Origin: Neelides folsomi
Taxonomy: Eukaryota; Arthropoda; Collembola; Neelipleona; Neelidae
Assembly: GCA_034687125.1 (NCBI GenBank)
Contig: JAQGBZ010000010.1
Coordinates: 1 to 64,000 of the forward strand
DNA: 64,000 bases
Direction of reading: 5' to 3'
Positions 23,610 to 35,495 of the stretch are shown piece after piece (position 1 is the stretch's first letter; each line of letters starts with the position of its first letter). Under the pieces are notes generated by a model. The model had not been told where the DNA came from. It ran no database searches and was given only the letters and a program-made list of their open reading frames with translations. Position numbers and translations under genes: made by a program.

Positions 23610-24703
23610 TGCTACTTCCTTTGTACGCACTAATTAATCTAGGTAATTATCTTTTTCTAATTAATATTTAATAAAAATGACGTTTTAACGTGATGATAAA
23701 AATGATTAAATCTTGCTTTGATTTATGTGGGTAATAGGAAGAGGAAATTTCCACCACGCCTTCCAATGAGCTATTCTAAATTAATAAATGAGCTCATTTT
23801 CACTCTCACACCTTTGCACTTTCATTTACTCTGCCAGATTCAACGAGAAAAGTGTGCATTTAATATACATGCACAATTACATTGTTTGCATAGCTTGTGT
23901 AAGAACAAGTGAAAAGAGGATATCTCGTAATCTTAGAATAATAAACATTTCAATTCCCCTGCTCATTGAATCAACCTTAACACATATTAAAGGCATGTTC
24001 TCCATGTTGTGTCACAATCACCAAATCATCGGAATACTTTTGAAGTTATTTGAAGATAACTAAAGATAAATACAACGAGTGGTTGATAATTTGTGCAAAT
24101 AAATATACTTTCAGCCTACACCAACCCATGATTTTGTACTTACAATTTCATAGTTAGTATTTTTTATTCTAGTGATGATTGGAATCTCTCGGCTCACATT
24201 CAGGACATTCGGTAATTTTATTTGTTTATGAGGAATCACATGTTTGTATCTATTGAGAATAATGCAATGTATAACGGATTGAAGGTAATTTGAGCTCATG
24301 CAGGTTGAATAAGTTATATATGTATAAATCTTATAAAATAGATATGTCGTATCAGTATTATCTAGTATGGAATATGACATTATGTATTGATATAGTATGA
24401 TATATTACGAATCAAGAGATTTAAATATATATGTAATCACAGCAGGAATTTGCCTATTCGAATTGACTATAATATAAATATTTTTATAATTTTATAATAC
24501 ACAAAGTCATAATATATACAGTACATAATATGTATTATTTTATTTATAATCTCATCTCTCTCAATCGTAAACAATGGATTTGAAACAGTTGTGGAGCTTG
24601 GGGGTAATCCAAATTCAACAAGTACTGTATTTGGGGAAACTCTAATGCTCGTAAACACTTTGATGATGTAACTTAAATTAAAGAATAATGAGGTTGAGTT
24701 TAC
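23610..24703. other. TPPP upstream region; possible last exon of the next gene
   Basis: About 1.1 kb, AT-rich. A possible short terminal exon for the unknown gene to the right begins after an acceptor (tattatag) near 24466 on the minus strand and would add ten residues before a TGA. The remainder should hold the TPPP promoter and 5' UTR. No other feature seen. Confidence 0.35.
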
Positions 24704-25339
24704 CTTGTCGATTTTCTTGCTCTTGGAATTTGGTTTCGTCCCTTTGACAGGTGAGTCAACGGGTGGGACTGTAAACTGAGCCTTTGGAACTTCCTTGCGA
24801 ACGGAAGAGACAGTTGGCAAATAGAGACTTGCTGTAGGGCGAAGATTTGTTGATCGCGGTCGTGTCAATTTGAAGTTTTGTTCTGATGCGGAGTTGAGGG
24901 AAAGTCGACCAAAGGCTGCAGCAGTCGATTTGATGCCTTTTTTCAGGGTAGTTGATGTTGTAGGAGTGGCAGTAGCAGGGCTCTTCTGCTTCTTCCCACT
25001 TTGAGTATTTTCAGCCTCGTGGAGGAACGGAGTGGGTGCGGGGAGAGGTGTAAGCTTAGGACTGCTCAGTCTCCCGAGCCCGATCCGAGAGCGGGCATCT
25101 GCTGTGGGAACTTCCCATTCCGAACTTTTGCCACTCCGTCCGCCCCATTGCTGCCGCCCACTCCGCTCTTCCAATAACCCGCAATTCTCTAGCCGCCCCA
25201 TCAGGAATTGAACGTCCGGTCCGATCTCGTTTGGTGCTCCCGAACCACGGCCCAGAGCTCGCATTTCCGAAAGTAGCCCGAAATCCCCGGAAGACAACGA
25301 AGGGATTCGAACATCTTCTCCACGCTTTGATCCTTTCAT
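24704..25339 (-). CDS. Unrecognised basic Ser/Pro-rich protein, main exon
   Basis: One exon of 212 codons from ATG 25339 (an in-frame TAG lies just upstream in the leader) to a good donor (AAG/gtaaac) at 24704-24702; the 3' exon is uncertain. The first 100 residues are Gly/Arg/Glu-rich with GDFGLLSEMRALGRGSG. Residues 100-212 are basic and rich in Ser, Thr, Pro and Lys, with short conserved-looking patches (RLSSPKLTPLPAP, AAFGRLSLN, RPTASLYLPTVSS, PPVDSPVKG) that resemble phosphorylation or microtubule/chromatin-binding linear motifs. GC content is clearly higher than the flanks, supporting coding. No domain recognised and no function proposed. It is head-to-head with the HD-PTP gene. Confidence 0.6.
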
Positions 25340-26353
25340 GTTCCAATTGTCTTGATTTTGAAAAATCCCTTTCTACTTTAAACACTTTTTTTCTCTCTCT
25401 GAAACGTCCGAATACTCCGAAAGATGATTAGAATGACCAAAGAAAACCGATAGTCAATTTTTAAAAATTAATGAACTCAATTTATTTTTATTAAAATTAT
25501 CGCGTTTGTTGACATGGACGCTTAAAGCCGTTCCTTTACACTTTAAAATATTTGAGGATGTCTTGTCCAGTCTGTCCTGTCATAAAGCCGTATTTCTTTA
25601 TTTGGGTTTGAGATTGTACATTTTGTAAACAATTCCATTAATAAGCATAGAGGCAATTTTTATTATAATGCCAATGCCGTTTATTGATAATTGTAATTAG
25701 GTATTTAATTTTGCAGGATATAGTATTTGACAAGTTGAAAGCAGCCTGCAGTGAATTGATGGGTTAGCGCAGGCGATATGCGGCAAGGTCGTCCTATATG
25801 AATCGCCGATTACGGAATTCTACTTTTCCTGTCATCATTTTGGATTCCAGTTATTTTAAAAGGTAAGATCCTAATTGTAATTATTTAAAAAATTAAGTTT
25901 TATGACATTTTAAAATCTTGCAACTTGAATGCATTACTACAATGAGTCAAGTTCAGTCAAAATTGGAAATTATCAGGAATAATATTTCGTTTTATGATAG
26001 GCCCATCTTAAAATTATAGTAAAAATAATTTTTTCCAACTTTATTCATTGGAGAAGTTGTAATATTGTGGTTTTGGCATAATGATTTTCATGAAAGAATC
26101 GTAGTTTTTGTTTAATAGAAATTTGCAATTACAATTAGATACTGTCATGTGATGTTGTGTGATGATGATGAGTCAGCTTTAACTCGAGAGAACCTTATCA
26201 TTACTAAAATCTAAATCGAGTACATTAATTATATTAAATCACTGAATTTGAGGTTTGCTTTGTTGATATAAAGGGGAAACTCTCTACATCATTTATTTTA
26301 TTTATTAGTTATTAATTAAATTGTATCGTAATTTTATTTTTTTAGGAAACGAC
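25340..26353. promoter_or_regulatory. Divergent upstream region; HD-PTP 5' UTR exon
   Basis: About 1 kb between divergent starts. A GC-richer stretch (about 25720-25862) ends in a consensus donor (aaag/gtaagatc near 25862) and contains no long frame, so it looks like the non-coding first exon of HD-PTP. The matching acceptor (tttttttag) ends at 26345, nine bases before the ATG. Confidence 0.5.
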
Positions 26354-29300
26354 ATGGAAGGGGTTCCGAGGATTGCCATGTTATGTGTCCCCTTGAAAAA
26401 GGGAGGAGAAAGTCCAAATTACCGAAATGCCATTAAACCTGTGAGTTTTATTTTTATTATTTAATTCTGGTTATTCTTCTAATGAGGTCAAGTATAATAT
26501 TTGTGTAATGTTCCAATATTTTAGTACATTCATGAACATTATCACGAGGATCCGAATAGTTACAATCAAGAAATAACTGACTTGGAGTCACTTCGATCAG
26601 GAGCCGTCCATCCTTCTAAGGATACTGCTGGGTGTGCACTTCTTAAAAAATACTTCTGTCAGCTTAATTTGCTCAAAAGCCGATTTCCCCTCACAGAAGT
26701 TTCAAAATATAAAGTGACATTTTCTTGGTAAGACTTATCACTTATTTTGTAATCTAATAATTCCCAACAAATCGTGATTTGTAATAGGTGGTTGACATTT
26801 AACTTTTAATAAATTTTTGCATGAATATTATAAATGTTTTGTAATGTTTTTATAGGCGCGATGTATACTCAGAAACCGTTCATAATTGGTCCGATATTGA
26901 GTTTGAAATGTCCTCAATTTTGTATAATATTGGTGCTCTCCATATGGAACTTGGAGCTTTGGATTCAAGACAAAATCCCGAAGGAATGAAAGTAGGAACA
27001 ATTTATAAAAAATAATACTTTACTATATAAAAATACTACTACACTATGTTTATTAATGTCTTCTAAAATTAATTAATAATTTTTATGATGAAAGGTTTCA
27101 TGTACACATTTTCAATGTGCTGCTTGGGCATTCCAACACCTCCGACATAATTGTCAAAAATATTTTACACCTGACGTTTCACCTGACTCATTAAGCATCA
27201 TAGGAAATATTTGCCTTGCCCAAGCACAAGAATGTATCTTAGAAAAGAGTCTCGTTGATAATAGAAAATCGTCGATTTTAGCCAAAGTGGCGCTTCAAAT
27301 TGTCGAATATTATCAGATTGCTCTCAAGACTATCGATCAGTTCCTTAAAGATTCTGCCCAATATTCTGATAAAATTGTCAAAGTCGTAAAGGTTACTTTT
27401 AACTTTAATTTCTCGTTTAAAATAACTATATTGATAACAATGACGAATAAGTACTCTAGTTCAAATTAAATAACATTTGCTTTATATTTAAGAAATGGAG
27501 GAAGTTTGTCGAGCTTAAAGTTTCATACTATCATTGCCTTTACTATTATTCGCTTGGACTCCAAGCTGAAATTACTGAAAAGTGGGGCGAGCGAGTGACA
27601 TTTTTAAAAGCCGCTGAATCAAAATTGATTGAAACTATTAAATTAGCAAAGGGATGTGAAAAAACAGACGTAAGTTTATAATTTTTATAATTACCTAAAT
27701 GTTTTAGGTTTTAACAAAGGTTTAAGCTAATAAAAAAACAAGTTAATTTTCCTTTGCAGCCAATACATGAGACTTTGAATTTCACAATGGACGTTGTAGG
27801 AGGGAAATTACGGAGTGCGGAAAAAGATAACGAATTTGTTTATCATGCCAAAGTCCCTGAACTCAGTGCAATAGATGTGGAAATCAAAGCGGTGAGTCTC
27901 GTGAAAGGAATCCCTTTTAAATTCGATGACCCAGACATATCGGGGCCAGATATTTTTGGGAGAATTGTTCCAATTGAAGCTCATGAAGCTTCTTCACTTT
28001 ATAGGTTGGATTCTTTTTTAATTATTAAAAGTTTTTTATCACATTTATTCTAAAATGAAACATGAAACAATTATTTTGTCGTCTTCATTTTATTTTGGTA
28101 AATTAATTGATAAAATTTTGAATAGTGAGGAGAAAGCTAAGATATTACGAACTTATACGACTCGAATTGAAGAGAAAAACGATTTATTGAACCGCTTTAT
28201 CATTCCTTTGCAATTGGAGCAATTGGATTTACATGGAGGGAATCAAACTATACCACAAGTGAGTTAAAAATTTTCAGGAGTGATTTATTAAAGTAGAGTA
28301 GATTTATTATTCTTTCATTATTAGTTATATCATTAAGAATGGTCATTTTTAACATTTTCACTACCAATTCTGAATCCAATAATTTTATTTGAAGGAACTC
28401 CTCGATGTCTGTGCTTCAATGAGTGTCGAGAAAGAAGCGATTAAGCGCCTTACCGATCTAATGTCTCGGCTTTCTGGACTTGTTTGTGATGTTGAAGGAT
28501 ATTTAAATGAAATTGAAGAAATTCTCGAAGTACTTTATATCATAATTTTTGTTTTAATGTTTAATGTTTTAATTTTCTATTAACCCTTATTTTATTATAG
28601 GAGAATAGAAAAAAAGAAGAAGAGTTTCAAACTAAAATGGGCAAACGAGCTCCAAACAATTTACTCATTGACAAAGAGCGAGAATTTAATACATACAAAA
28701 AGACTCACGAAACGGCTTCAGAATCAAACAAGGCTCTTCACGAAGCCACAAAGTTCACCGTCTCACAGCTTCGAATTCTTATGAAGCCACTCGAAGAAGT
28801 TGTGAAGTTTGTTTCAATACAAAATAAAAATGGTAAAGATTAAAAATTAAATTAATGTAATTTTCTAATTATGTACACGAGCCTGCCATTTTTACTTCTA
28901 TTTGATTTTTGATTTTTTTTAGAAGAAGGGGATGATCATTCTTACAAGGAAATGTTGAGACTTGTTGGTAAAGTTGAGGAAATGCGAGTGCAAAGACAAT
29001 TACTTGAGACACAATTGAGGGAGGCGATTCTGAATGATGATATCACTAAACAGCTGGTCGTGAAAAAGGATCAAGATATGGATACAATATTTAAAGAAGA
29101 GCTTCAAAAACACAATAAAATTGTAAATTATCATAACTATTTTATCCAACTATCTGTAGTTAAATAATATGAATTAAAAATTATTTACGTAATTATTTCA
29201 GATTAATCAAATGAATTCAATATTTTAAATGATATTTGTTTTAGATTGCTACGATTGATCAAAATCTGCTTGCTCAAGATAATATTTTGAGGGCTCTGAC

Positions 29301-30996
29301 TGAAGCGAATGCTGCTTATGCCGAAACTCGTAAAGAAAATCTTGAAACAAGCAACAAGAGGAATGCTGTGATTCAATCTCTTCTTCAAGCTTACGACTCA
29401 TATGGAGAAACGGTTGGAAAATGTGAAAAGGGGATCGAATTGTATGGAAAGCTTGAGAATAATATTGGGAAGCTCCTAATGAAAATCCGAGATGCTTGCA
29501 TGGCTCTTGAAGATGAACGAGAAATGCATGTGGCACGTCAAAATAATCCTCCGGTCCCCAAACAACACCATCCAATGCCTTCAATATCAATGGCAATGAA
29601 TAATTTCGGAGTTCAGCCTGGTATGCCTTTTACACCAACACCAGGGCAAACTCCGAAATTAAAAGATTATTTAAACATGATGCCGAAGAAGACGAATGAG
29701 CCGAAGCCAAGTCAAGGAATGGGGCAAAACCACGGGCATAACAATGGAGTCTCCATGCAGCAACCAGTTTATCAACAATACCAACCAACCGCACAGTCTC
29801 AACAACACCAACCAGTCGCACAAACTCAACATCACCAACCAGCGGCACAATCTCAACATCAACAACCGCCACAGCAACCTCCTTCACCACAACAATTTCA
29901 AGTGCCGTCAGCTGGACCTCTTCCAAATTACTACAAACAGACAATGATGGCGAATAATTATGGTCAACCGACCCAAGATCAAAATCTTCCTCAAAACCAT
30001 AATTACTCCCAGATATCTCAACAGACTCTAGGAAATCAACAGAATATGTATCAACAGCCGTATCAACAACCGTATCAGAATCAGTATCAGCTACCGAATC
30101 AGCAACAGTATCAGCTACAACACCAACAACAACAATTTCAGGTTTACCACCAACAACAACCAATTGCACAACCACAACAGCAACATATTCCACAAACACA
30201 ACAGCAACCAATTTCCCAACTACAACAACCAACTCCTCAACAGCAACAGCAACATAATCCACAGACACAACAGCAGCATATTCCACAAACACAACAACAA
30301 CCAATTACTCAACAACAACAGCAGCATATTCCACAGACACAACAGCAACCAATTTCTCATCAACAACAACCGATTTCTCAACAGCAACAAATTCCCCAAA
30401 CACATCAACAACAACCGATTCCTCAACAGCAACATATTTCACAGACACAACAGCAACAAATTCCTCATCAACAACAACCGATTCCTCAACAGCAACAACA
30501 ACATATTCCACAAACACAACAGCAATCAATCCCTCATCAACAGCAACCGATTCCTCAACAGCAGCCACAACATATTCCTCATCAACAGCAACCGATTCCT
30601 CAACAGCAACAACAACATATTCCACAAACACAACAGCAACCAATCCCTCATCAACAACAATCAATTTCTCAACCACACCAACAACCAATTTCCCAATTAC
30701 AACAGCCAATTTCTCAACCTCAACAACAACCGTCACAGAATTTTCAAGTTCCGTCAACTGGACCTATTCCTAATTACTACAAACAGACGCTAATGGGATT
30801 AAATTATAGCCACCAAATGCAAGGACAAGTTCCTTCACAGCCCCATAGTTATTCACAGTTGCCTCAACAATCTCCAGGAATTCCACAAATGTATCAGCAA
30901 CCGTATCAACTACATCAGCAATACCAGCCTCAAATTTACCAACAACATCAACCATCTCAGCAACAACCCCCACAACAACCTCAACAATTCCCATGA
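26354..30996 (+). CDS. PTPN23: HD-PTP/PTPN23-like BRO1 protein lacking the phosphatase domain
   Basis: ESCRT-linked endosomal sorting protein. Exons 26354-26440, 26525-26727, 26856-26991, 27095-27391, 27493-27669, 27760-28004, 28126-28258, 28395-28529, 28601-28832, 28923-29122, 29245-30996; 1198 residues, all phases consistent. Residues 1-350 form a BRO1 domain with VSCTHFQCAA, AQAQECILEKSLVDNRKS, FTMDVVGGK and GPDIFGRIVPIEAHEASSLYSEEK, closest to HD-PTP rather than ALIX. Residues 350-710 form the coiled V domain (DDITKQLV, NLLAQDNILRALTEANAAYA). From about residue 730 the protein becomes Pro/Gln-rich, with Gln above 40 percent, and stops at TGA 30994-30996. The C-terminal tyrosine-phosphatase domain of HD-PTP is absent, and I saw no phosphatase signature before the next gene at 33262. 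The name is by homology only. Confidence 0.85.
29760..30980 (+). repeat. CAA/CAG-rich imperfect repeat array in HD-PTP last exon
   Basis: Codes for alternating Gln runs with IPQTQQQ, ISHQQQ and IPQQQQQ units of about 7-23 codons. Two matching 50-residue blocks, each starting GP(L/I)PNYYKQT and containing NYSQ/SYSQ and MYQQPYQ, flank the array (about 29925-30070 and 30760-30920). Units mix CAA and CAG, so the repeat is old protein-level expansion rather than a pure trinucleotide run. Confidence 0.85.
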
Positions 30997-33261
30997 GATG
31001 CCAATTTAATTAATTTTACACCCGTTGAAACGTGAAATATTTTACTATATAATCATTATAATGTGAATATCTCACAATTATTGAATTTATTGGAGAAATC
31101 ATATGATTATACTATTATTTTTATGTATACTGAAGGTTTCGGTCCATTATTAAATTGGGAATTAGGATTTATTCCCTCCTAATCCCACAATACCTAAGTA
31201 AAGGACAATAGACAAAATATTTATTTGTTTATTACATAACATATTTATTATATTCTAATATACAAATACTTTATTACTGCACCAGCATTTTATCTGTATA
31301 TTACTTTTTAATAGAGATTTAAATATTGTATTGAGAACATTGTATTCATTCTACAGGTATTCATCATTGAAAAGAATGAAACAGACTTTTTATTAAATCT
31401 ATACGAGAGGACATGATCTTAATCCCCAATGAAAGACGTATTAATCCAAAACAACATTTTAATAGTGGCACAAGACCCCCAAGTCGGTCCAATGGGATTT
31501 GACTTCTTCTTCGGATCAATAAAAACGACCAGTAAGGAAGCTCAATTCTCCCAATCCTCCCAATCATTTTCATAAATTACGCAAGCTTATCCATTAATCC
31601 CTTAATGACGAATATTGTGAAACTACTCACTTCTTCCAGTGAAACATTTGTAGCTCTCGCTCTCTAGTAAATGCTACAATACTTACATTTTTTGCTTCAT
31701 TTGCATTAAACTCATATAATTATTCAATCTTATAAGAGGTTTAATCTTATAATAAGTAATATAATTAATAGTGAAAAAAATAGATGCCAAATCGAAGATA
31801 CATCATATCGCAAAGAAAATAAAAATGAAAGATAACCTATAATATTTTATATCCCCAGATCATCATCATTAACAAAATTGATTCATAAAAATTATTGAAG
31901 ATAATTCTTCTACGATGCACTATACATACTATGTTTTCTATGTTGATATTTATTAATAGTATGGTATACATACATATAATATGTATGTATAAATACAAGT
32001 TTTACGAGTATTTTTTATTAATGATATCCATATTTTAACAACGTAATTACACTAATTACAGTACTTAGCTTATTTTTATGTGCATTATAAAACCAAGAGA
32101 TGGGATAGTGAGGGCACGTTTGATGCTTATTCCTTATGCCCTACTGTCACCTAAGTATTTAGCCAAAGGTACGATGTTACTATAATCTTTTATGCGAAGA
32201 AGAGGGGATTTTCTGATGAGATGAAGGCCTTGTAATTCTATAATAAAAACGACACAGGGTATATAAGATGAGTAATAAGATGTTTGAAAGTTTGTTCGAG
32301 CCGGAGCTTATCCCTTAAACACTTCTCCCTATTTAAAGAAAAGATAATATTGAAAAGGACTGAACCCCGAATTGGAAAAGAAAGATTTAAACAAACAAGA
32401 CCAAAAGGTATGTTATGTTTAAATATATTTATATAGAATATTCCTGTACTATCATATTATTTGTTGGTAAATGATTACTGATTACTGATTTACCATTACT
32501 CTTAGACTCAAAAGCTCATATTTGTTAGAATTTCTAAAAGTAAGTACTATACCTGCATCTTCAACATACTTAAAAAAATATGCATGCGATGAATGAAACT
32601 TCTTCAAGTTACCGGATCCAAATGTCTCAACACCCCAAAAGTATGAGAATCGAAGTTAATTATTATTAATATTAACTATTAGTGATTGTAATAATTTTGG
32701 ATTAACTAAAAGTAAGCCATCATTTCTTTAAACAAAGGATTCATAAGTTTAGCCCATTTTGAATATCCAGCTTCGCTCAAATGCTATATGGCTAGGTATA
32801 CAATTATAGGTTTGTATAATTATATTTGTTTACCTATAGGTTTTTTGTATAAAAGATATTTAGCCTTTTCTCAAGACTTCAGATATAAAGTTATATACTA
32901 ATTGTTATATTTAATACCAATTGTACAAGAAAGTTTTTGATATACCCAAAGCCAAATCAGTATGAAGTATTTAGATTTTAGATATATAATAATTTAAGCA
33001 TGAAGATCATCCGATAATTTCTTTTTTATATTTTTAATTATGCAATTTTAATGTTGCAAAAAAGTAAACTGTTAGGCCAAATGTCATTCTATTAAATATG
33101 TATTTTAAGATAAGGAACAGCGATTACTAAATTACATTGCTATTGAAAATGCATGGTTTGCAAATAGTGAAGTTCACCTTCTTGTCCTATTCCAAGGTTT
33201 ATAGTTTACAGTAAAGGAACGTAATTACAATATTGCAATCATAATTTCAAGGTTTCCAAAA
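30997..33261. other. Intergenic; PNP promoter and 5' UTR intron at right
   Basis: 2.26 kb, AT-rich, no open frame of interest. At the right it holds a probable TATA box (32260) and a likely 5' UTR exon ending at a donor near 32407 (aaaag/gtatgtta), spliced to an acceptor at 33250-33251, ten bases before the PNP ATG. Confidence 0.5.
32260..32267 (+). promoter_or_regulatory. Probable TATA box for PNP
   Basis: tatataag, about 30 bases upstream of a plausible transcription start in the likely 5' UTR exon (about 32290-32407). This is the clearest TATA-type element upstream of a gene here; it is not tested. Confidence 0.4.
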
Positions 33262-34722
33262 ATGAGCTTGAAGTTTTCAAATGGAGCATTCGGAAATGGT
33301 AGCGAATTTGAATTGTCTCTAAATGGAAATGGTGTTAAACACGGACACGGACACGATGATCATCAGAATGGTCATCATAACAAAAGTACTAAAAATGGAC
33401 ATCACAACGAAGATAAAAATGGATCTGGTAGCCATTTAATGAAAGGAGCTCCTCTATCCAAACTTGGAAACATAACTAACCCGTAAGTTTCACTTGCTAA
33501 AATTAAATTCACTTTATTGAAATAACAATTTCATACAAGCAGTGATAATTTTATCTACATATAATTTATATGTAGCTTCAACAAAGAAATTAGAATTTAC
33601 ACCTATTGTAATTTATGAAAATTATCAATATGATATTTAAACAATCATAAATTTTCATTAGGTACACTCATGAAATTTTACTGGAAAGTGCTGAATATAT
33701 CAAAGAGAGAACCAAACTTCGCCCTAAGATCGGAATAATTTGCGGAACTGGGCTCGGGAATCTCGCAGATACAATTGTTGACAGAGTTGTCTTCCCTTAT
33801 GAAACCATTCCTCACTTTCCATCTTCAACAGTACAAGGGCATGCTGGACAACTCGTCATTGGACGACTTGCCAATGTCCCCGTTCTGGCCATGCAAGGAA
33901 GATTCCACTACTATGAAGGATATCCTCTTTGGAAAGTAAGATTTTAAATATTAATAGTTATATACCTATTTAGGTATAATACTTTTTTTGTAAAATTAAC
34001 AATATTTTTTACTTTAATTTGATATTATTTTAATCTATTTTAGTGTGCAATGCCCATCCGAGTTTTTAAGCTTTTGGGTATCGAAGCATTGATCGTTACA
34101 AATGCTGCTGGAGGATTGGATCCTAAATATTCCGTTGGGGACATCATGATTATCAAGGACCACATTAATTTCCCTGGATTTGGAGGAGAATCTCCCCTCC
34201 GTGGTCCAAACGACGAATGCTTTGGAACTCGATTCCCACCCCTCAACTCAGCTTATGATAGTAGTCTAAGAATGCTTGCAAAAGCTATCGCTATCGAAGT
34301 CGGGATCGGAGAATACGCACACGAAGGAGTTTACACAATGGTGGGTGGACCTTCATTTGAAACTGTAGCTGAGCTTAGAGCCATGAGAATCCTTGGAATT
34401 GATGCTGTTGGTAATGAGCTTTGTTGATATTTTTAATTTAGCAATATTTAAAAATTAATAAATAGCATAGTAAAAGTTAATTAGTGTTAAATGTGTTTTT
34501 TAAATAGGAATGAGCACAATTCCTGAAGTGATCACTGCAGTGCATTGCGGCATTAAATGTTTAGCTTTCAGTCTCATTACCAACGCTTGCATCACTGAAT
34601 ATGATGGAAGAGAAGAAGCGTCTCACGAAGAAGTTCTTGAAACTGCATTGGCCAGACAAGACGACCTCAAAAATTTCGTAACTACTCTCATTCCTCATAT
34701 GGAACAACTTCTAAATGAATGA
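33262..34722 (+). CDS. PNP: Purine nucleoside phosphorylase
   Basis: Trimeric PNP of purine salvage: cleaves (deoxy)inosine and (deoxy)guanosine with phosphate. Exons 33262-33482, 33662-33935, 34044-34410, 34508-34722; 358 residues against about 289 in humans. Core motifs: [15 protein letters not shown] (phosphate loop), [24 protein letters not shown] (His and Tyr of the active site), [39 protein letters not shown] (Glu base-binding site), GMSTIPEVI and SLITNACI, all intact. The excess length is an N-terminal extension of about 70 residues with His, Asn, Gly and Lys (repeats such as [13 protein letters not shown]), low-complexity and not part of the fold. Polyadenylation signals lie at 34819-34831. 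It faces NCAPH tail-to-tail. Confidence 0.95.
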
Positions 34723-34818
34723 TTCCCCACTTTTGTTTAATTTGTTTAAAGCGACGCGCATATGGTTAATTTTAAGAATAATTCAAAATTTTTTGTTAAT
34801 TCCATATCAATTTATTAT

Positions 34819-34831
34819 AATAAATAATAAA
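34819..34831 (+). terminator. Polyadenylation signals of PNP
   Basis: Two overlapping AATAAA hexamers about 100 bases after the stop codon. Confidence 0.5.
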
Positions 34832-35495
34832 GAAAAATCGTAGAAATCTACATCAGATCTGTCACGAATTGATTGTATGTTTTATCAATACACAATTCAC
34901 TTTTACAATTAGTGTGTACCATATGTAACAGTATGTATACTCTATACATTTATAATCGTAATTAATTATGCAAGTATATTATATTCATTATACATTTTAT
35001 TGCATTGTGTATAATTTATAAGGTTTACAAATTTAGTAGATAGATAATTCTTTAAGTAAGCCTAAAAAATACTAAAATCTCTAAAATATAATCTGAATTG
35101 TTTATATTTGACATGCTTTTATAAAATCATCGTAATATGAAAACTTATTTAAAAAGATTAAAATAAATATCTTAATATATTGCGATATTGAATTTCCAAT
35201 GTTTAAGATATTTAAAAAACTGCTTTAAAGTTTAGAAATTGGAAATACAAAAGTAAATAATTAATAAAAATTGATTTAATAAAAATTAAAAAAATGCTAT
35301 TATTAAAAAGACGATTAAATAGTACATAAAAGGAAAAATATAAATGCGCTCAAAATTATTGTTTAAAAAACAAAAAATACCAAACAATCGGTTTCATAAA
35401 AATGACTTATTTATAAAGCTAAAAATATTAACATATTGGTAAAAAATGGTAGATACGAACACTCCTTATTGTTAGTTAAATGGCTGCTTTCTCGT
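34832..35495. other. Convergent 3' flanks of PNP and NCAPH, no gene seen
   Basis: AT-rich spacer between facing genes. No structure recognised. Confidence 0.5.

Noticed and set aside
30164-30700. CRISPR-like regular repeats
   Set aside because: Units are coding CAA/CAG-rich repeats of irregular length without unique spacers, in a eukaryotic gene.
29630-30757. 224- and 150-codon antisense frames and a 209-codon overlapping plus frame across the Gln-rich exon
   Set aside because: CAA/CAG repeats read as Val/Asn-rich shadows; the BRO1 gene frame explains the region.
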